The translations under genes were made by a program, and so were the position numbers. This document shows positions 23,801 to 36,058 of a stretch of DNA of 64,000 nt, piece after piece; position 1 is the stretch's first letter, and each line of letters opens with the position of its first letter. Origin of the DNA: Petrosia ficiformis (taxonomy: Eukaryota; Porifera; Demospongiae; Haplosclerida; Petrosiidae); the NCBI GenBank assembly GCA_947044365.1, contig OX345636.1, positions 37,845,212-37,909,211 of the forward strand. Direction: 5' to 3'. A model generated the notes under the pieces. That model searched no databases. It saw only the letters and a list, made by a program, of their open reading frames with translations, and had not been told where the DNA came from.

Positions 23801-26800
23801 GTTACATGTACACATGTATTTTTTGTATTACAGTGTAGTGCACTATTATTTGTTGTCATTTTCTATGCCCTCTAGTGACAAGTAATGCTCATTCACCTGA
23901 CCGGTTTATTCCTCATGAATATTATTATCTCAACTCTTCAGTTCTTGATCACACATTAGGTCATTCTCTTGTGAATCCAAACAAACATTTTAAACTACGA
24001 AAACACCATCATGTTTCATCACAATTGAGAACTGATATATTGCAAAGAGGTAGGCATACATACACACTACACAATATATTCATACATACATGTACATACA
24101 TGTACATACATGTATGTACAATAAAAACAAGTAGTTAATATAGTTAAACGGTATCAATTTTGTTTTGTCTTCATTTTTAATCGTTGCTACATGTAACTTT
24201 CTCATGTCTGAATCAAAAAACCTATTATCATTTTTTTCACCCTTCTTACTTTTTAAATGTCCTACAGTGTTACTGTGTACATGTACATGTACATGTGTAT
24301 ATAACTTCTCCAAGCTAAAAGTTGCAGGTTCCACAAGCCACTTTCTTCTTTTCTATAATTATTGTAATAGAACTGTAAGAGTTTGAGCACAGGATGTTTT
24401 TTTCAATGCTAGTACATGTACATGTACATGTATATACCAAATTAACATTGTTTCGTAGTGCAGAATCACCAAAAAATTATCTACACAAATCCAATATGGC
24501 CATGGTGCACCAGTTGCACTGGCTATGTTAATGCATACATGTACATGTACCTACAGTATACACTGTATGTCAATAAGAGGTCACCATTAATTACTCAGTA
24601 GTCAGTAGTTTAATTTCCAAACTACACATGTACAATGTACAGTAGTTTTGTTTTGACAGTAACAGGTTGTGCTTGTTAATTCAATACCACAGAAGTGAGA
24701 CAGTAATTACTGATAGTAAAACTAACTGTTACTGTATGGTGACATTTTATTGACATACATATTTACTGTGTGTACCTGTACATTATACATGTATGTCAAT
24801 AAAAAGTCACACTACAGTAGTTAAAAGTGGTCTGACAGTAATTGGTGTATTTGTCAATTGAACACCACAGCCATAAGACTGTACTATACTAATGGTAGAA
24901 CTAAGGTAATTACTATTACTGTATGGTGAATTTTTATTGACATGCACATTTACTGTATACTGTACATGTACAATGTATACTGTACATGTACAATGTATAC
25001 TGTACATGTACAATGTATACTGTACATGTACATGTACATGTATACTGTACATGTACATGCACATTATTATTGGTAAGAGTATGCACATGTACCTGTACTT
25101 GTATATATATCTTTTATTTATAGCTGAAACTGATTTCTCTACTACTGGAACATTAAATCGTGATCGAACAATTCAAAGACAACCATCTACTAGCAGTAGT
25201 AAGTTAATACTCCCATTATAATTGTGTATACAGTGTATGTGACTAGCTCTGGGAAAACCAGATTTATGGTTCACAATCAAATGCTTAGATTTAATACACA
25301 ACATTTAGTCATTTTGTACAGGGTGCGCTAAACATGTACATGTATGTTGTTGTCTCTGTACTTTCATGTAATAGCCGAGTAGAAGTATTTTAATTTGAAC
25401 ATTTATTCAAGATTGTCATCAGCATAAGCCTGGTTTTTACATAACCAGTCAACTGTGTGTTTTTGATAAGATTACATGTACATGTATATGGCGCATCATT
25501 GGTACAAAAAGTTTCATAATTGCCACTGCACAGTTCTCTCTTTGGGCCAGATGACACAGTAAAGTATGACTACATTATCACTAACAGCATTAACTCTTTG
25601 TTAATTGGCTCAAGATGTATTCCCAATGGTGCACACACTAACTAATGTTGATCCAATTTGGCCCATGCTTCAAAACGTATCAAAAACTCTGCCAGTCACA
25701 TAATTATCTTTCGATTGTAAGCCATTCAAAGCCTGCCCAATCCACAGCTAATGAGTCGATGAATCAAGGAATACAACAACAAACTCAGTCGAATAGTAGA
25801 GAGGTGTGGAAATTGTGCTTGTGTCTGGCCTACTCTTTTGGAACAATGAATCAGGCTCACGGAACAAACCTCATTGTGGATTGAAGTCATGGTACATGAT
25901 ATTAGAACAAGAAGCTTGTGGTACTAATAGCTTATAGTGGAACAAGCTTGTGGAACAAATAGCTTATAATGAAGCAAGCTTGTGGTACTAAAAGCGCATA
26001 ATGGAACAAGCTTGTGGAACAAATAGCTTATAATGGAACAAGCTTGTGGCTTATAATGGAACAAGCTTATGGAACAAATAGCTTATAATGGAACAAGAAT
26101 GGAATAATAGACAACTCTCTGTCTAGCTGTCTTTTACAATGAATATTTGATTTCAGACATGTGATAATGCTCATATAACAACTGAGTTGATATTATGCAT
26201 CTATCTAACTTTGAAGAGAAGATAATATCTACCAATTTAAAGAAAATGCACCTACGTAGTTACACATGTAGGGACCTAGGGTTGGGAAATAATTGATTTT
26301 GGTCAACTTATATTATCACAATGCCAAAATATTGTCTTACTGCAATTAAATAATAGTTATACATGTAATATATTATGGAGTTGAAAAATACTGTAACTCT
26401 TAATCTTGACCCATACACTCTGAAAACAAGGATCAGAAGTGTCATCTTTTAAAAAATGAGCCTACATGTACATGTATATATGTACATGTATATTTGCTAT
26501 CATAGACAGTATCAATGAGTAGTTGCAATATTGCAATAGTCATACATGTACATGTACATGTATGTCACCTTTAGGCAATAATTGCATTTTCAATATCGCC
26601 CAACCCTACTCTTCTTTGCTGGTTTACTTCAATTCATCAAGAGCTAGAGCCCATGCAGAGAGGAATCTGTTAAACCAAAATGGGCCTATTAGCACTATAG
26701 TCTTTAAAATTCTGTGTATGTAGAATACTGTAATCAGTAAAAGCAGTGCAGCGTTCAGAAAAGTTCCCAATGGGGGACAAAACAGGTATTTGCTGAAATA

Positions 26801-28520
26801 AAAAAGGATGTATAGGCACACGACCATCTAGGGGGGTGTGGGGCATGCTTCCCCAGGAAAATTGTAGTTTTAGACTCTCACTTGTGGTGCATTTTCAGAC
26901 AAATATTTGACAACAAAAGATATTTGCTGAGCAGGATTGATATTGCAGGAGGGGGGTGGGGCAAGACATCTTAGTACACAGATTCCTACTAAAACTGAAG
27001 TACTCTTTCAGGGTCCTCACCTTTGATGTGATCAAATACATACATTGTACATGTACCTTAAATGCTTGCTTCACTGAAAAAACCAACAAACTTTGGTATC
27101 TAAAAAGCATAATGATGCTCTTCCTTACTGCCATTTTCATTGACTTCCTGTAATAAATGGTAGAATAGTGACTGTTAAACTTGTTTTGTGGGTAAAGTCC
27201 CTTTTTGCACATTTTGTCACATTCAACATGTACACAATGTGTACATGTACATGTACATTGTGTACATTGTGTACATGTACATTGTACAGTATATAGTCAT
27301 TATAATGTGATTTGTCACTTTCGTTATTTTGTTCTCCAACATGTACATTGTACATGTACATGTACATGTTATTTATAATCATGGCAGTAGACAACACAAA
27401 AGATAAACATTTATAACTTAAACCTCTTTTAGGGACTTTTAGTACTACATAAATTACAAGTCTATTGCAACAACTACATGTACATGTACATGTATAACTA
27501 ACTATATGTACAGTGTGAATTAAAAAATGGCCAGTATTCGGCACTTTTAGCTATTCAATTAAAACTGAAACCCTTTTATTTATTAAGCCTAATATTAATT
27601 TAGATGACTAATGAAACTCTCGTACTATAACTACATGTACATGTACATGTATCTGTAGCAGAATGTATTTTCTGTTCTCAGTTTTGACTTTTCAATATCT
27701 GAAAATAGAACTCTGTTACAAGAAAGCAGAAACTTGTATGTAAATTACTGAGTCATGTTCTAATATTTGTACATATCTTCCTCCAGGTTCTTTATCTTTT
27801 GTTCCATCTCAAAGAGTTTCTTCAACTCCTAAAACTGTTCCAGTAGCTGGTCTCATGCAACGTAGATACAGAGAGAAAGGAACAAAGGTACACATACACA
27901 CCCTGTATGCATGTATTTTCATACTGTACATGAAAATTCATGTGCCTAGCATGCTAGCAAAAGGCATAGAAACAATTAACAAACAAACACAGCAAACATA
28001 CAGCAACAAAAGGCTTAGACAAATAACAGTCTGCCACCATGGCTTAGAAAAAAATAAGCCATGATGGCTTAGAACATAAGTAGCCACAATGGCTCAGAAA
28101 ATATGTAGCCACAAAGGTGTACATGTACATGTATATGCATGTACATGTATGTGTACATGTGGATAGAGCATGTGTGCATGTACATGTACATGTAGTAACA
28201 TGTGACGCTAAACACTAAACTAATTTACGTGTACAAACATCTTTATCACATATCTTGATGTAGTAAACTACATGTATAGTAATTTGTATATAATAGTGAA
28301 TAGTTACACAAAGAAACTGCCACATTTTTTGTGTACATGTACATGTACACTGTATATTGGTTTTAGTCATACATGTACAGTGTACATGTAACATTCATTG
28401 ATGTTAATTATAGTCCTAGGTTGGATAAGTTTCAGGGCTTGAAAGTTCAATTATTATTCACATTCACAATGACTTCGTAATTAGGATTCGATGTCTTTAT
28501 ACATGTACACACCTCAGGTG

Positions 28521-28556
<36 letters not shown>

Positions 28557-31500
28557 TCCTTCGACATCTCCGATAACATCATGTATGTACATGTGTACAT
28601 GTACATGTACTACATGTACAATGTACTGTAGTGTGTATATAGTTTAATTTAATACATGATTAGGTTAAAAAAAATATTGGTATAGTTAAAACCATTGTTG
28701 ACCATTGCAAAGTTCTGTAAATTTTTCTGACATCAGGATAAACATGAATGACCTTTATAATACATATGTTTTGTTCATTTAGCTACTAGAAATTGATGAA
28801 GTTCCAATGGCTGGACGAAAGAAAAGAAGAATTAGTGGTATGTAATAACTATATGTATTATTTACATGTGTGTTGACAATAATTCATGTGTGTATGTACA
28901 CATCAGTGTTTTCCCTAAAGCACGTCAAACGCGTAAATTACTCGTTGCAAATCTGAAACAGAACATGGGTGTGAGAACCACACTTTTAATTACTGTCAAT
29001 CCTTTGAGTTCTTTGAAGTTGTGCCAATAGTGACAAGGCCTCGTAAAAATAGTTATAAAGTTGAGTAGGAGGCTGGATGAGACTGGCTACTATTGTGGGA
29101 TGAGGAGGTAGGTGGTTGGTATGTTTTGTAGACTTTGTGGGGTCAGTAGTGGCTGAGTGGTCTGCCGACTCAGTTTACTACTGAAGCTATGCACCACTGA
29201 GCAGGAACATTAATATGATGGGAATTGTTCAATGCTGCATGACTATATACATGTAGGAGTACTGGATCCAGCTCTACCACCAAAAATGAGCCTATATCAT
29301 TATATCACACACCTCAGTATACATTGTGTTTGTCACAGGGCATCAGTACCAGACATGGGGTAATAGTAATATGTAATAGTAATAGTAAAGATTACTTGAT
29401 ACAGTTTAATAGTAATAGGCAAAGACTCTTCTGTAATACATGTAGTAATTGCAATAGAAATTGCGCAATGTAATAGTGCTCTGATTGATAGTTATCACTA
29501 GTACATGTGTCAACATAACAGGACAAAGTATTGCAATGCAGCATCAGTTGATTTACACCTTCTTTGTGACACCTGCTTTGTTCATGTGACAGGTACACAT
29601 GTACAGTAAAATCAATAGTTACAAGAGCAGTTGAGAAACTAATGAACATCAAGTGTAATGCACATTTGCTTTCACTTTAAAATAAACAAGTTTTTGTTAT
29701 ATGCAATACCTCAGCTGATGCATGTAACAGTAATTGTAATATAATACTATTATAATTGGCATAACATTTTAAGTAATAGTAATAGTAATATAAAATATCT
29801 CAAATAATAGTAATATAATATATTACATTGGTTCCATTTGTCTATGTAATAGTAATAGTAATAGACAAGTAATAGTAATTGTAATATATTACTTTTTAAT
29901 GTAATAGACCCCATGTCTGGGCATCACTGAAAACCAGCTTGATAGCTAATGTGATCCACCCTGTATAAATAACAAGACAAAAATCTGACTTGCCATGGAT
30001 CTGTGCTGTTAATCTGAGAGAAGTAAAAGATATGATAGCATTCGAGCGGCATTTGATCATGTGTGGGAAATAGAATAAGCATCTCAGAGCTGCACTGAGC
30101 AGTATTATAGCCACATGAAAACAACTGTAATAATACATGTGGTAATTAATAGGTGTGGTTTTGACTCACTTGATACCGATTCTAAGGAAACACTGGTACA
30201 CATGCACATAGTACATGTACATGTATATGTATATTCTGTAGTCTTGTACATGTATATGACTTGTGTTCATGACTTGTGTTTATGATTTGTGTTCATGATT
30301 TGTGTTCATGATTTGTGTTCATGACTTGTGTTCATGACTTGTGTTCATGATTTGTGTTCATGATTTGTGTCATGATTTGTGTTCATGACCTGTGTTCATG
30401 ACTTGTGTTCATGACTTGTGTTCATGATTTGTGTCATGATTTGTGTTCATGATTTGTGTCATGATTTGTGTTCATGATTTGTGTCATGATTTGTGTTCAT
30501 GATTTGTATTCATGACTTGTGTTCATGATTTGTGTCATGATTTGTGTCATGATTTGTGTTCATGACTTGTGTTCATGATTTGTGTTCATGATTTGTGTCA
30601 TGATTTGTGTTCATGACTTGTGTTCATGACTTGTGTTCATGACTTGTGTTCATGACTTGTGTTCATGATTTGTGTTCATGATTTGTGTCATGATTTGTGT
30701 TCATGACTTGTGTTCATGACTTGTGTTCATGACTTGTGTTCATGACTTGTGTTCATGACTTGTGTTCATGATTTGTGTTCATGATTTGTGTCATGATTTG
30801 TGTTCATGACCTGTGTTCATGACTTGTGTTCATGACTTGTGTTCATGATTTGTGTCATGATTTGTGTCATGATTTGTGTTCATGATTTGTGTCATGATTT
30901 GTGTTCATGACTTGTATTCATGACTTGTGTTCATGATTTGTGTTCATGACTTGTGTTCATGATTTGTGTTCATGATTTGTGTTCATGACTTGTGTTCATG
31001 ATTTGTGTCGTGATTTGTGTTCATGATTTGTGTTCATGACTTGTGTTCATGATTTGTGTTCATGACTTGTGTTCATGATTTGTGTCATGATTTGTGTTCA
31101 TGATTTGTGTTCATGACTTGTGTTCATGATTTGTGTCATGATTTGTGTTCATGACTTGTGTTCATGACTTGTGTTCATGACTTGTGTTCATGTTTGTGTT
31201 CATGACTTGTGTTCATGATTTGTGTCATGATTTGTGTTCATGACTTGTGTTCATGACTTGTGTTCATGTTTGTGTTCATGACTTGTGTTCATGATTTGTG
31301 TTCATGACTTGTGTTCATGATTTGTGTTCATGATTTGTGTTCATGATTTGTGTCATGATTTGTGTTCATGACTTGTGTTCATGATTTCTGTTCATGATTT
31401 GTGTTCATGATTTGTGTTCATGATTTGTGTTCATGACTTGTGTTCATGACTTGTGTTCATGATTTGTGTTCATGACTTGTGTTCATGACTTGTGTTCATG

Positions 31501-34438
31501 ATTTGTGTTCATGACTTGTGTTCATGATTTGTGTTCATGACTTGTGTTTATGACTTGTGTTCATGACTTGTGTTCATTAAACTAATTTACTCAGTTTCCA
31601 CAGTCACATAATGTACATGTATATGTATGTAAATGGCTCTGTGAACATCAATTCATAATGCAACACCCTGCCCTCTCTTCAAACACTCACTATTCACCCA
31701 TTTTGTATAGAAAGCCTACATAATTTGTTTTTCAAACATGTATACAATGTACATGTTTATACATGTACATGTACATGTGTGTACATGTACTTCCTGCATG
31801 ACAAGATGTGTTGGCTTCCTTTACAAAACGACTGAATAATGAGTGTTTAAAGAGAGGGCATTGTCTCATAATGAGACAATGCTTTCCCATAACATACATA
31901 CATGTTCATGTACATACATACATGTACATACATGATACATGTCATGATATACATGTATCTATACTAATATAGAAGTCGATGGTCCATCAAAGAAGAATGC
32001 TATCAATAGACAGCCATCAACACCAATCACACCATCTCCTACTCCAAACACACCTCAAGAGATACCCACACCAACTCCAGATTATGCTGCTTCTCTTGGA
32101 GCTTATGATACTGCTATACAGCCACACACTCCTTCCTTATACAACAGTAACTTCACTTCATTCCCATCGCTAAATTCACCAACCACACCCAATCCAAATT
32201 TACCCTCTCCTCTTGTTATAACAACTAGCACCACTTCAACAACCAGAGGACATCCACTAAGTACAAAGGCACACCCATTGGCTGTTGCTAAAGTAACCAA
32301 TACCATAGCAACTAATAAGATAGAAAGTAATTCCAAGGGAAGTGGATCGGGTGTTCCTATGAAGGATGAACAAGAAAGTCGAATGTTCCAAATGGAAACT
32401 CCTGAAGTGAAACAAAAGCATGCTTTTGAGTGGTCACCTTCAGCAGAAATTGTAAACAAAATATTAACATCCATGCCTAAATCAAAGTCAGACACACTAA
32501 TATCACAAACAATAGTAAAAACAACACAACAATCACCAATTCCTGTGGCTAAACTAACTTCCACTACACCGACTACACCCAAACAATCTAATATCCCCAA
32601 TCCCACAACCCAAGCCTCAATCCAAGGACAAATGGCTAACATAGGAACCAGTCTACTGGGAGCTCAAAATGTATTAACTCAACAAGCAAGACAACAGATC
32701 TTACAAAATCAACAAAGAATTATACTAGAACGTCAACGACTCTTACAACAGATTCAACAGCAACATTTAATACAACAAACATTATCAAATCAGACAACAG
32801 TACCACAACACAACCCAACTGCTATGGGCATACCACAACACAACACAGCTGGTATGGGCATACCACAGCACAACACAACTGGTACGGGCATACCTCAACA
32901 CAACACAACTGGTATGGGCATACCACAGCACAACCCAACTGGTATGGGTATTCCTCAGCACAACCCAACTGGTATGGGCATACCACAACACAATACAACT
33001 GGTTTGGGCATACCACAGCATAACACAACTGGTATGGGTGTTCCTCAGCACAACACAACTGGTATGGGTATGCCTCCTATGTCTCTTACTCCTTCTTCAT
33101 CTTCCTCTTCTACATTAACTGCTCAACAGCCACCTACAGCATCACCTCAACCTTCTAATGTTGCTAAGCAACCTTCAAAAGGATTGAAACTAAGTGTATG
33201 TTTTCATACCTCTCTCCCTTTCTCTCTGTCTGTCTGTCTGTCTCTCTGTCTGTCTCTGTCTCTCTCTCTCTCTTACCAATGTACATGTACATGTACATAT
33301 AATTGGTAAAATATATTTTTATCTCTTCCTATAGAGACAACAGCTGGCAGTAGCTCAAGAGATATTCAGAGAAGCACCACAACTCAACAAACAACAAAAA
33401 GCTCTCATATTAGCTTTCATGGCTGGATCAAGAGGTAAACACAAATTTATGAATGTACAGTACACATGTACAGTACATTGTACAGAATGTATATGTACAT
33501 GTAGTTATGTACAATGTACATGTATTACGTGTGTGTGTTTTATTTGGTTGGAGGGTAAGATAGATACACTGTATAATACTAGACAGATGATACCATCAAA
33601 GGGGCAAATGTGAGCAAGCACTGAACAAATAGGAGAATATATTGTAACTACATGTATGTTAACCGTCAATCAGAATGGATTTCAAACGAGAGCATTCATA
33701 GACATGGCTGGCTTGTCCCAATTAATTATGCTGAAATAAAATACATGTATGTAATGTTACAGCATCTGCCACTATGCCAGGAAATTGGTAAGTTCTATAA
33801 CTGAAATATAACAATGTGGTAACTAGTCTCGCGTACATGTAGGCAGACACAACCTACTACAAAGGAAGGATCTGGTCAACCCAGTGAACCCACTATACTA
33901 GCATCAGCATCAAGTACATTGTATATGGCAAACTGGTAATTGAATTCATAATAGTAGTAATGAATTCATACAGCAGGCAAGTATATATATATACCTACTG
34001 TAGTTATGAATATACTTATTGTCGTTATGAATATTATTAACTGTTTGTTGAAATAGCCAAAAATTTGGCTAAACTCTTGACAAATGCTAGTACTGGACTA
34101 CTGGGTTGACCAGACCCTTCCTTCATAGTACAATGTAGGTTGAGTGTGGCTACACAATACTAATAAACACACAAGAGCTGTATCCAAAAATACGATTTAG
34201 TAGATTTTTCATGGTGTTGAAATTACACATAAAATTATACATCCTTTGTTACACAGAAAACCCACTGCCTGGACATGAAGTGATTTCAATAAAATTAAAT
34301 CAACGTCAACAACAGGAATATGTCCAGACTACAGAGGGGAGTAGAAGAATCCGTAATGTACAACTTGAAACAGTATTTGAGATGAACTATACCACTGGAC
34401 AATGGAGAAAACTACAAGTCAAGAGACCTTTAGATTGA
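17845..34438 (+). CDS. NELFA: Negative elongation factor subunit A (NELF-A), nine exons
   Basis: Subunit of NELF, which with DSIF pauses RNA polymerase II near promoters. Exons: 17845-18095, 22161-22282, 23876-24049, 25124-25198, 27787-27887, 28783-28837, 31973-33195, 33335-33434, 34257-34438. All phases agree; 2283 nt, 760 residues. The N-terminal helical domain (exons 1-2; KSKLLLSFLAMSPRVISLC, WVRLFASVLAPFPDN) matches the NELF-C/D-binding part of human NELF-A, and NKHFKLRKHHH (exon 3) and KLLEIDEVPMAGRKKRRIS (exons 5-6) match its central blocks. Exon 7 codes for 408 residues of Ser/Thr/Pro/Gln-rich sequence and a 10-residue repeat. Exons 8-9 give the conserved C-terminus: QEIFREAPQLNKQQKALILA, FMAGSRENP, ETVFEMNYTTGQWRKLQ. 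Human NELF-A is about 528 residues; the excess is exon 7. Start: ATG 17845, with another ATG three codons on. Introns 1, 2 and 6 (4.1, 1.6 and 3.1 kb) are repeat-rich. Confidence 0.93.
18868..19432. mobile_element. MITE family C, copy 2, split by a later insertion
   Basis: Left half starts TGTCAATAAAAAGTCACCAT (18869) and runs to TTGACAGTAATTAG (18958). The right half resumes at 19312 with GTAATTAGTGAACTTGTCAA and continues through ACTGACAGTAGAACTA. The 353 bp between are a hAT-type MITE. Removing the insert restores the uninterrupted form seen at 7.3 kb. In NELFA intron 1. Confidence 0.8.
18959..19311. mobile_element. hAT-type MITE nested in MITE C, with 8-bp target duplication
   Basis: Termini TAGGGATGTGCGATA and TATCGCACATCACTA are inverted repeats. 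The element is flanked by the 8-bp direct repeat GTAATTAG (18951-18958 and 19312-19319), the length made by hAT transposases. Interior is rich in ATATCG/CGATAT words. No ORF; 353 bp. Confidence 0.88.
19560..21935 (+). pseudogene. Decayed RT retroelement: Cys-rich N-terminus, RT, C-terminal domain
   Basis: 19688-19870 encodes a Cys-rich start (CCLCNKKGKCQGCSCVKAGA, CLDCIPSRHRNCKNC). 19910-21120 encodes a reverse transcriptase: motif A VDAHNAFNCLN, motif B EGTTQGDPLAMPFYALA, motif C as WYANDA where WYADDA is expected, so a catalytic Asp is lost. Frames then break. 21190-21420 holds WSPTNTPLNC and GGFPSIRHDEIYDLTAQF in different frames, with the expected Cys/His part between them missing. 21535-21930 gives [31 protein letters not shown] and FYKRLASLVANKW. 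A 43-bp segment is duplicated at 20979-21021 and 21038-21080 (59-bp offset). The order RT, Cys/His motif, nuclease-like domain recalls non-LTR elements with a restriction-like endonuclease; that class assignment is inference. Inactive. Lies in NELFA intron 1, same strand. Confidence 0.8.
22680..22890. repeat. Dense cluster of palindromic (TACATG)n blocks
   Basis: Runs of TACATGTACATGTACATGTA separated by short spacers. Similar blocks of one to five units occur throughout the window (for example 9.43, 14.37, 16.6, 18.17, 19.44, 23.77, 24.42, 27.24, 28.59 and 31.76 kb). Each run is its own reverse complement. NELFA intron 2. Confidence 0.9.
23053..23312. repeat. 14-bp satellite (GTACATGTATATGT)n
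   Basis: About 18 nearly perfect 14-bp units in NELFA intron 2. Several frames on both strands stay open through the array because 14 bp cycles through all frames without a stop. The resulting Tyr/Cys/His-rich reading frames are artefacts. Confidence 0.93.
24563..24955. mobile_element. Two adjacent MITE family C copies
   Basis: Copy 3 (about 24567-24757) begins TATGTCAATAAGAGGTCACC and ends TGGTGACATTTTATTGACAT. Copy 4 (about 24791-24953) begins TATGTCAATAAAAAGTCACA and ends GGTGAATTTTTATTGACATG. Both keep the ACTACAGTAGTT and TTGTCAATTGAACACCACAG type interior. They lie about 35 bp apart in NELFA intron 3. Confidence 0.78.
25500..25692. mobile_element. MITE family D, inverted copy
   Basis: Contains GCACAGTTCTCTCTTTGGGC, TTAATTGGCTCAAGATGTAT and CCAATTTGGCCCATGCTTCA, the reverse-strand counterparts of the copy at 16.2 kb. 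NELFA intron 4. Confidence 0.65.
25905..26100. repeat. Minisatellite of ~34-bp units
   Basis: Six or so units of GGAACAAGCTTGTGGAACAA then ATAGCTTATAAT, with deletions in some units. NELFA intron 4. Confidence 0.85.
26277..26608. mobile_element. hAT-like MITE family E, copy 1
   Basis: Left terminus TAGGGTTGGGAAATAATTGA and right terminus ATATCGCCCAACCCTA form inverted repeats. Interior words CAAAATATTGTCTTACTGCA and TTGCTATCATAGACAGTATC are shared, inverted or direct, with the copies at 43.34 and 44.54 kb. NELFA intron 4. Confidence 0.75.
29349..29920. mobile_element. MITE with CCAGACATGGGG termini and TAATAG-rich interior
   Basis: Starts CCAGACATGGGGTAATAGTA and ends GTAATAGACCCCATGTCTGG, an inverted repeat. 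The interior is filled with TAATAGTAA words on both arms. The flanks, GCATCAGT and GCATCACT, may be a decayed 8-bp target duplication. NELFA intron 6. Confidence 0.7.
30240..31577. repeat. 13-bp minisatellite (TTCATGAYTTGTG)n
   Basis: About 100 tandem units of TTCATGACTTGTG or TTCATGATTTGTG, with a recurrent 12-bp variant lacking one T (GTCATGATTTGT). The C and T variants are intermixed. It occupies 1.3 kb of NELFA intron 6. Confidence 0.96.
32806..33075 (+). repeat. Coding 30-bp repeat in NELFA exon 7 (QHNTTGMGIP x9)
   Basis: Nine exact-length 30-bp units in frame, residues 538-627, each QHN(T/P)(T/A)(G/A)(M/T/L)G(I/V/M)P. The unit length is a multiple of three, so gain or loss of units keeps the reading frame. 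Flanked by poly-Gln-rich sequence before and a Ser-rich stretch after. Confidence 0.95.
33217..33277. repeat. Pyrimidine tract (CTGT/CT)n
   Basis: Repeats of TCTCTGTCTGTCTG and TCTCTC just inside NELFA intron 7, 20-80 bases after the exon 7 donor. Simple repeat in a 139-bp intron. Confidence 0.8.
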
Positions 34439-36058
34439 ACAGCCTATAGTAATTATATTAATTGTATTATTCTTGCATCAATAGTACCATACAATGAAGT
34501 TTTAGACTGCATAGCACATTAATTCATAACACACCTAATGATACCATCATCCATAGAAATTAATGGACCATTAAGGCTGTTTCACAATATGACGCAAGGC
34601 CTTGCATTGTGTAAGTGTGTTGATTTGTGAAAATGATGCGCTTCTTTTCATGCCGTCAGACACAATGTAACGCAAAAATAGGATCTGATTATATCTTTGC
34701 GTCACCTGTGTTGCATTTGACCAATCAGTTTTCAGAATTTTATCACAACGCAACTGACTCAAAGCAAGGCTTGTGTCATATTGTGAACCAGCCTTTACAG
34801 TGATTTAGTCTGGCTGTGATTATCAATTTCCTGTTTCCCTGCACTTCAAAAGAGCTGTGGTATTATAATTCCGAATTACATCTCCATAATAAATTATATA
34901 TAAATTACATATTTGGCTTGAAAGAATAATATCAACATATTTACACTACATGTATGTACAGTACCTGACATTATACTTTGTGAGTGAAGTACACTGTACT
35001 TTGAATGTACTACACAGTATTGCAACTTAGTACTATGCTATCACATATAAATGTAAAGGGAATTATAATACTACTTAGAAGCACAGTTGACTATCATCTT
35101 ATTAAAGTGTAGCTCCCATCATAGTATGTAAACTTCATAGTCAGGTACTGTGTATGGAAGATAGTAACTATAACCCAGTCATTTGGATTTTTAATTTAAC
35201 CCTTAGAGCACTGAGCCTGTTTTTCAAAATTCTTCCCATTTCCAACATTGGCGACTCTATTGCATATATTTTGGCCACCATTCACTTTCTCTACCCCAAA
35301 CTTGGCTCCTTTTCTGACATGAAGTACTACTTCCACCAACTTGCTTACTGGGACTCGAAAGTCCCCAAGCGTTTCGTAGGATCAAATCAAATGCAGTGCT
35401 CTCCCTCTTTTGACCCCACTGCATGTTGGCACCAGCTACACCCACGATTTCAGGTTTCACAGCAAGGGAAATGCCTCGCACAGCCCCCTTCGAACCCCAG
35501 TTAACGGGAGGACACCCCCTTTAAATTTCCCCCTGTAGTTGTTATTTAGGCCAAAGGGTGGCCAACATTTTTAGCCACGTTCATCGGCTTGTGCCTGACA
35601 CCAATTACAAGCATTTGGAGAGCTTCGTGTAGCTAGGAACACACGGTGACATCAGTGCTCTAAGGGTTAATAACTATAACTGAAAAATCGAATTATTGAG
35701 AAACCAGGCATACAACTAAAATAGTCTTTATTGTCCTACTAAAACAGCAATAACAAGACTACTTTGTTATATACATGTGGGAATAAACAACTATTATTAT
35801 CATGTATATTAGTTTTCATAACATTATAGATGTTGATCAGTTCACAATTTTCCAACACATTCACAGAATTATTCTTGTTTGAAGTTTAAAACAGGTATAC
35901 ATTGTATAGACTGCAAACCTATACATGTCTTGAAACATTAAAACATTGATACTGTATTAATTATTACTGCAGAAACAAACATTAGGATTACATGTACAAT
36001 CATAATGACAACTACTGTATAACTAAAACTAGAAGACGATTCCACTATGATCTGGTGT
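34439..36058. other. Intergenic region between NELFA and OAZ 3' ends
   Basis: Convergent 3' ends. Apart from the piggyBac-like MITE at 35196-35670 it shows a short inverted pair (GTTTCACAATATGACGCAAG near 34577 and TTGTGTCATATTGTGAA near 34769). No other gene is visible. Confidence 0.7.
35196..35670. mobile_element. piggyBac-like MITE with TTAA target sites
   Basis: Starts TTAA then CCCTTAGAGCACTGA and ends TCAGTGCTCTAAGGG then TTAA: perfect 15-bp inverted termini inside TTAA duplications, the signature of piggyBac insertion. 475 bp including TTAA. A 116-codon open frame on the plus strand spans much of it; it shows no transposase motif and I treat it as chance. Confidence 0.88.

Noticed and set aside
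32103..32642. 179-codon minus-strand ORF
   Set aside because: Antisense shadow of NELFA exon 7, whose phase-matched exons and homology are clear.
35154..35504. 116-codon plus-strand ORF
   Set aside because: It begins outside and runs into the piggyBac-like MITE, has no transposase motif or exon signals, and is better explained as chance.
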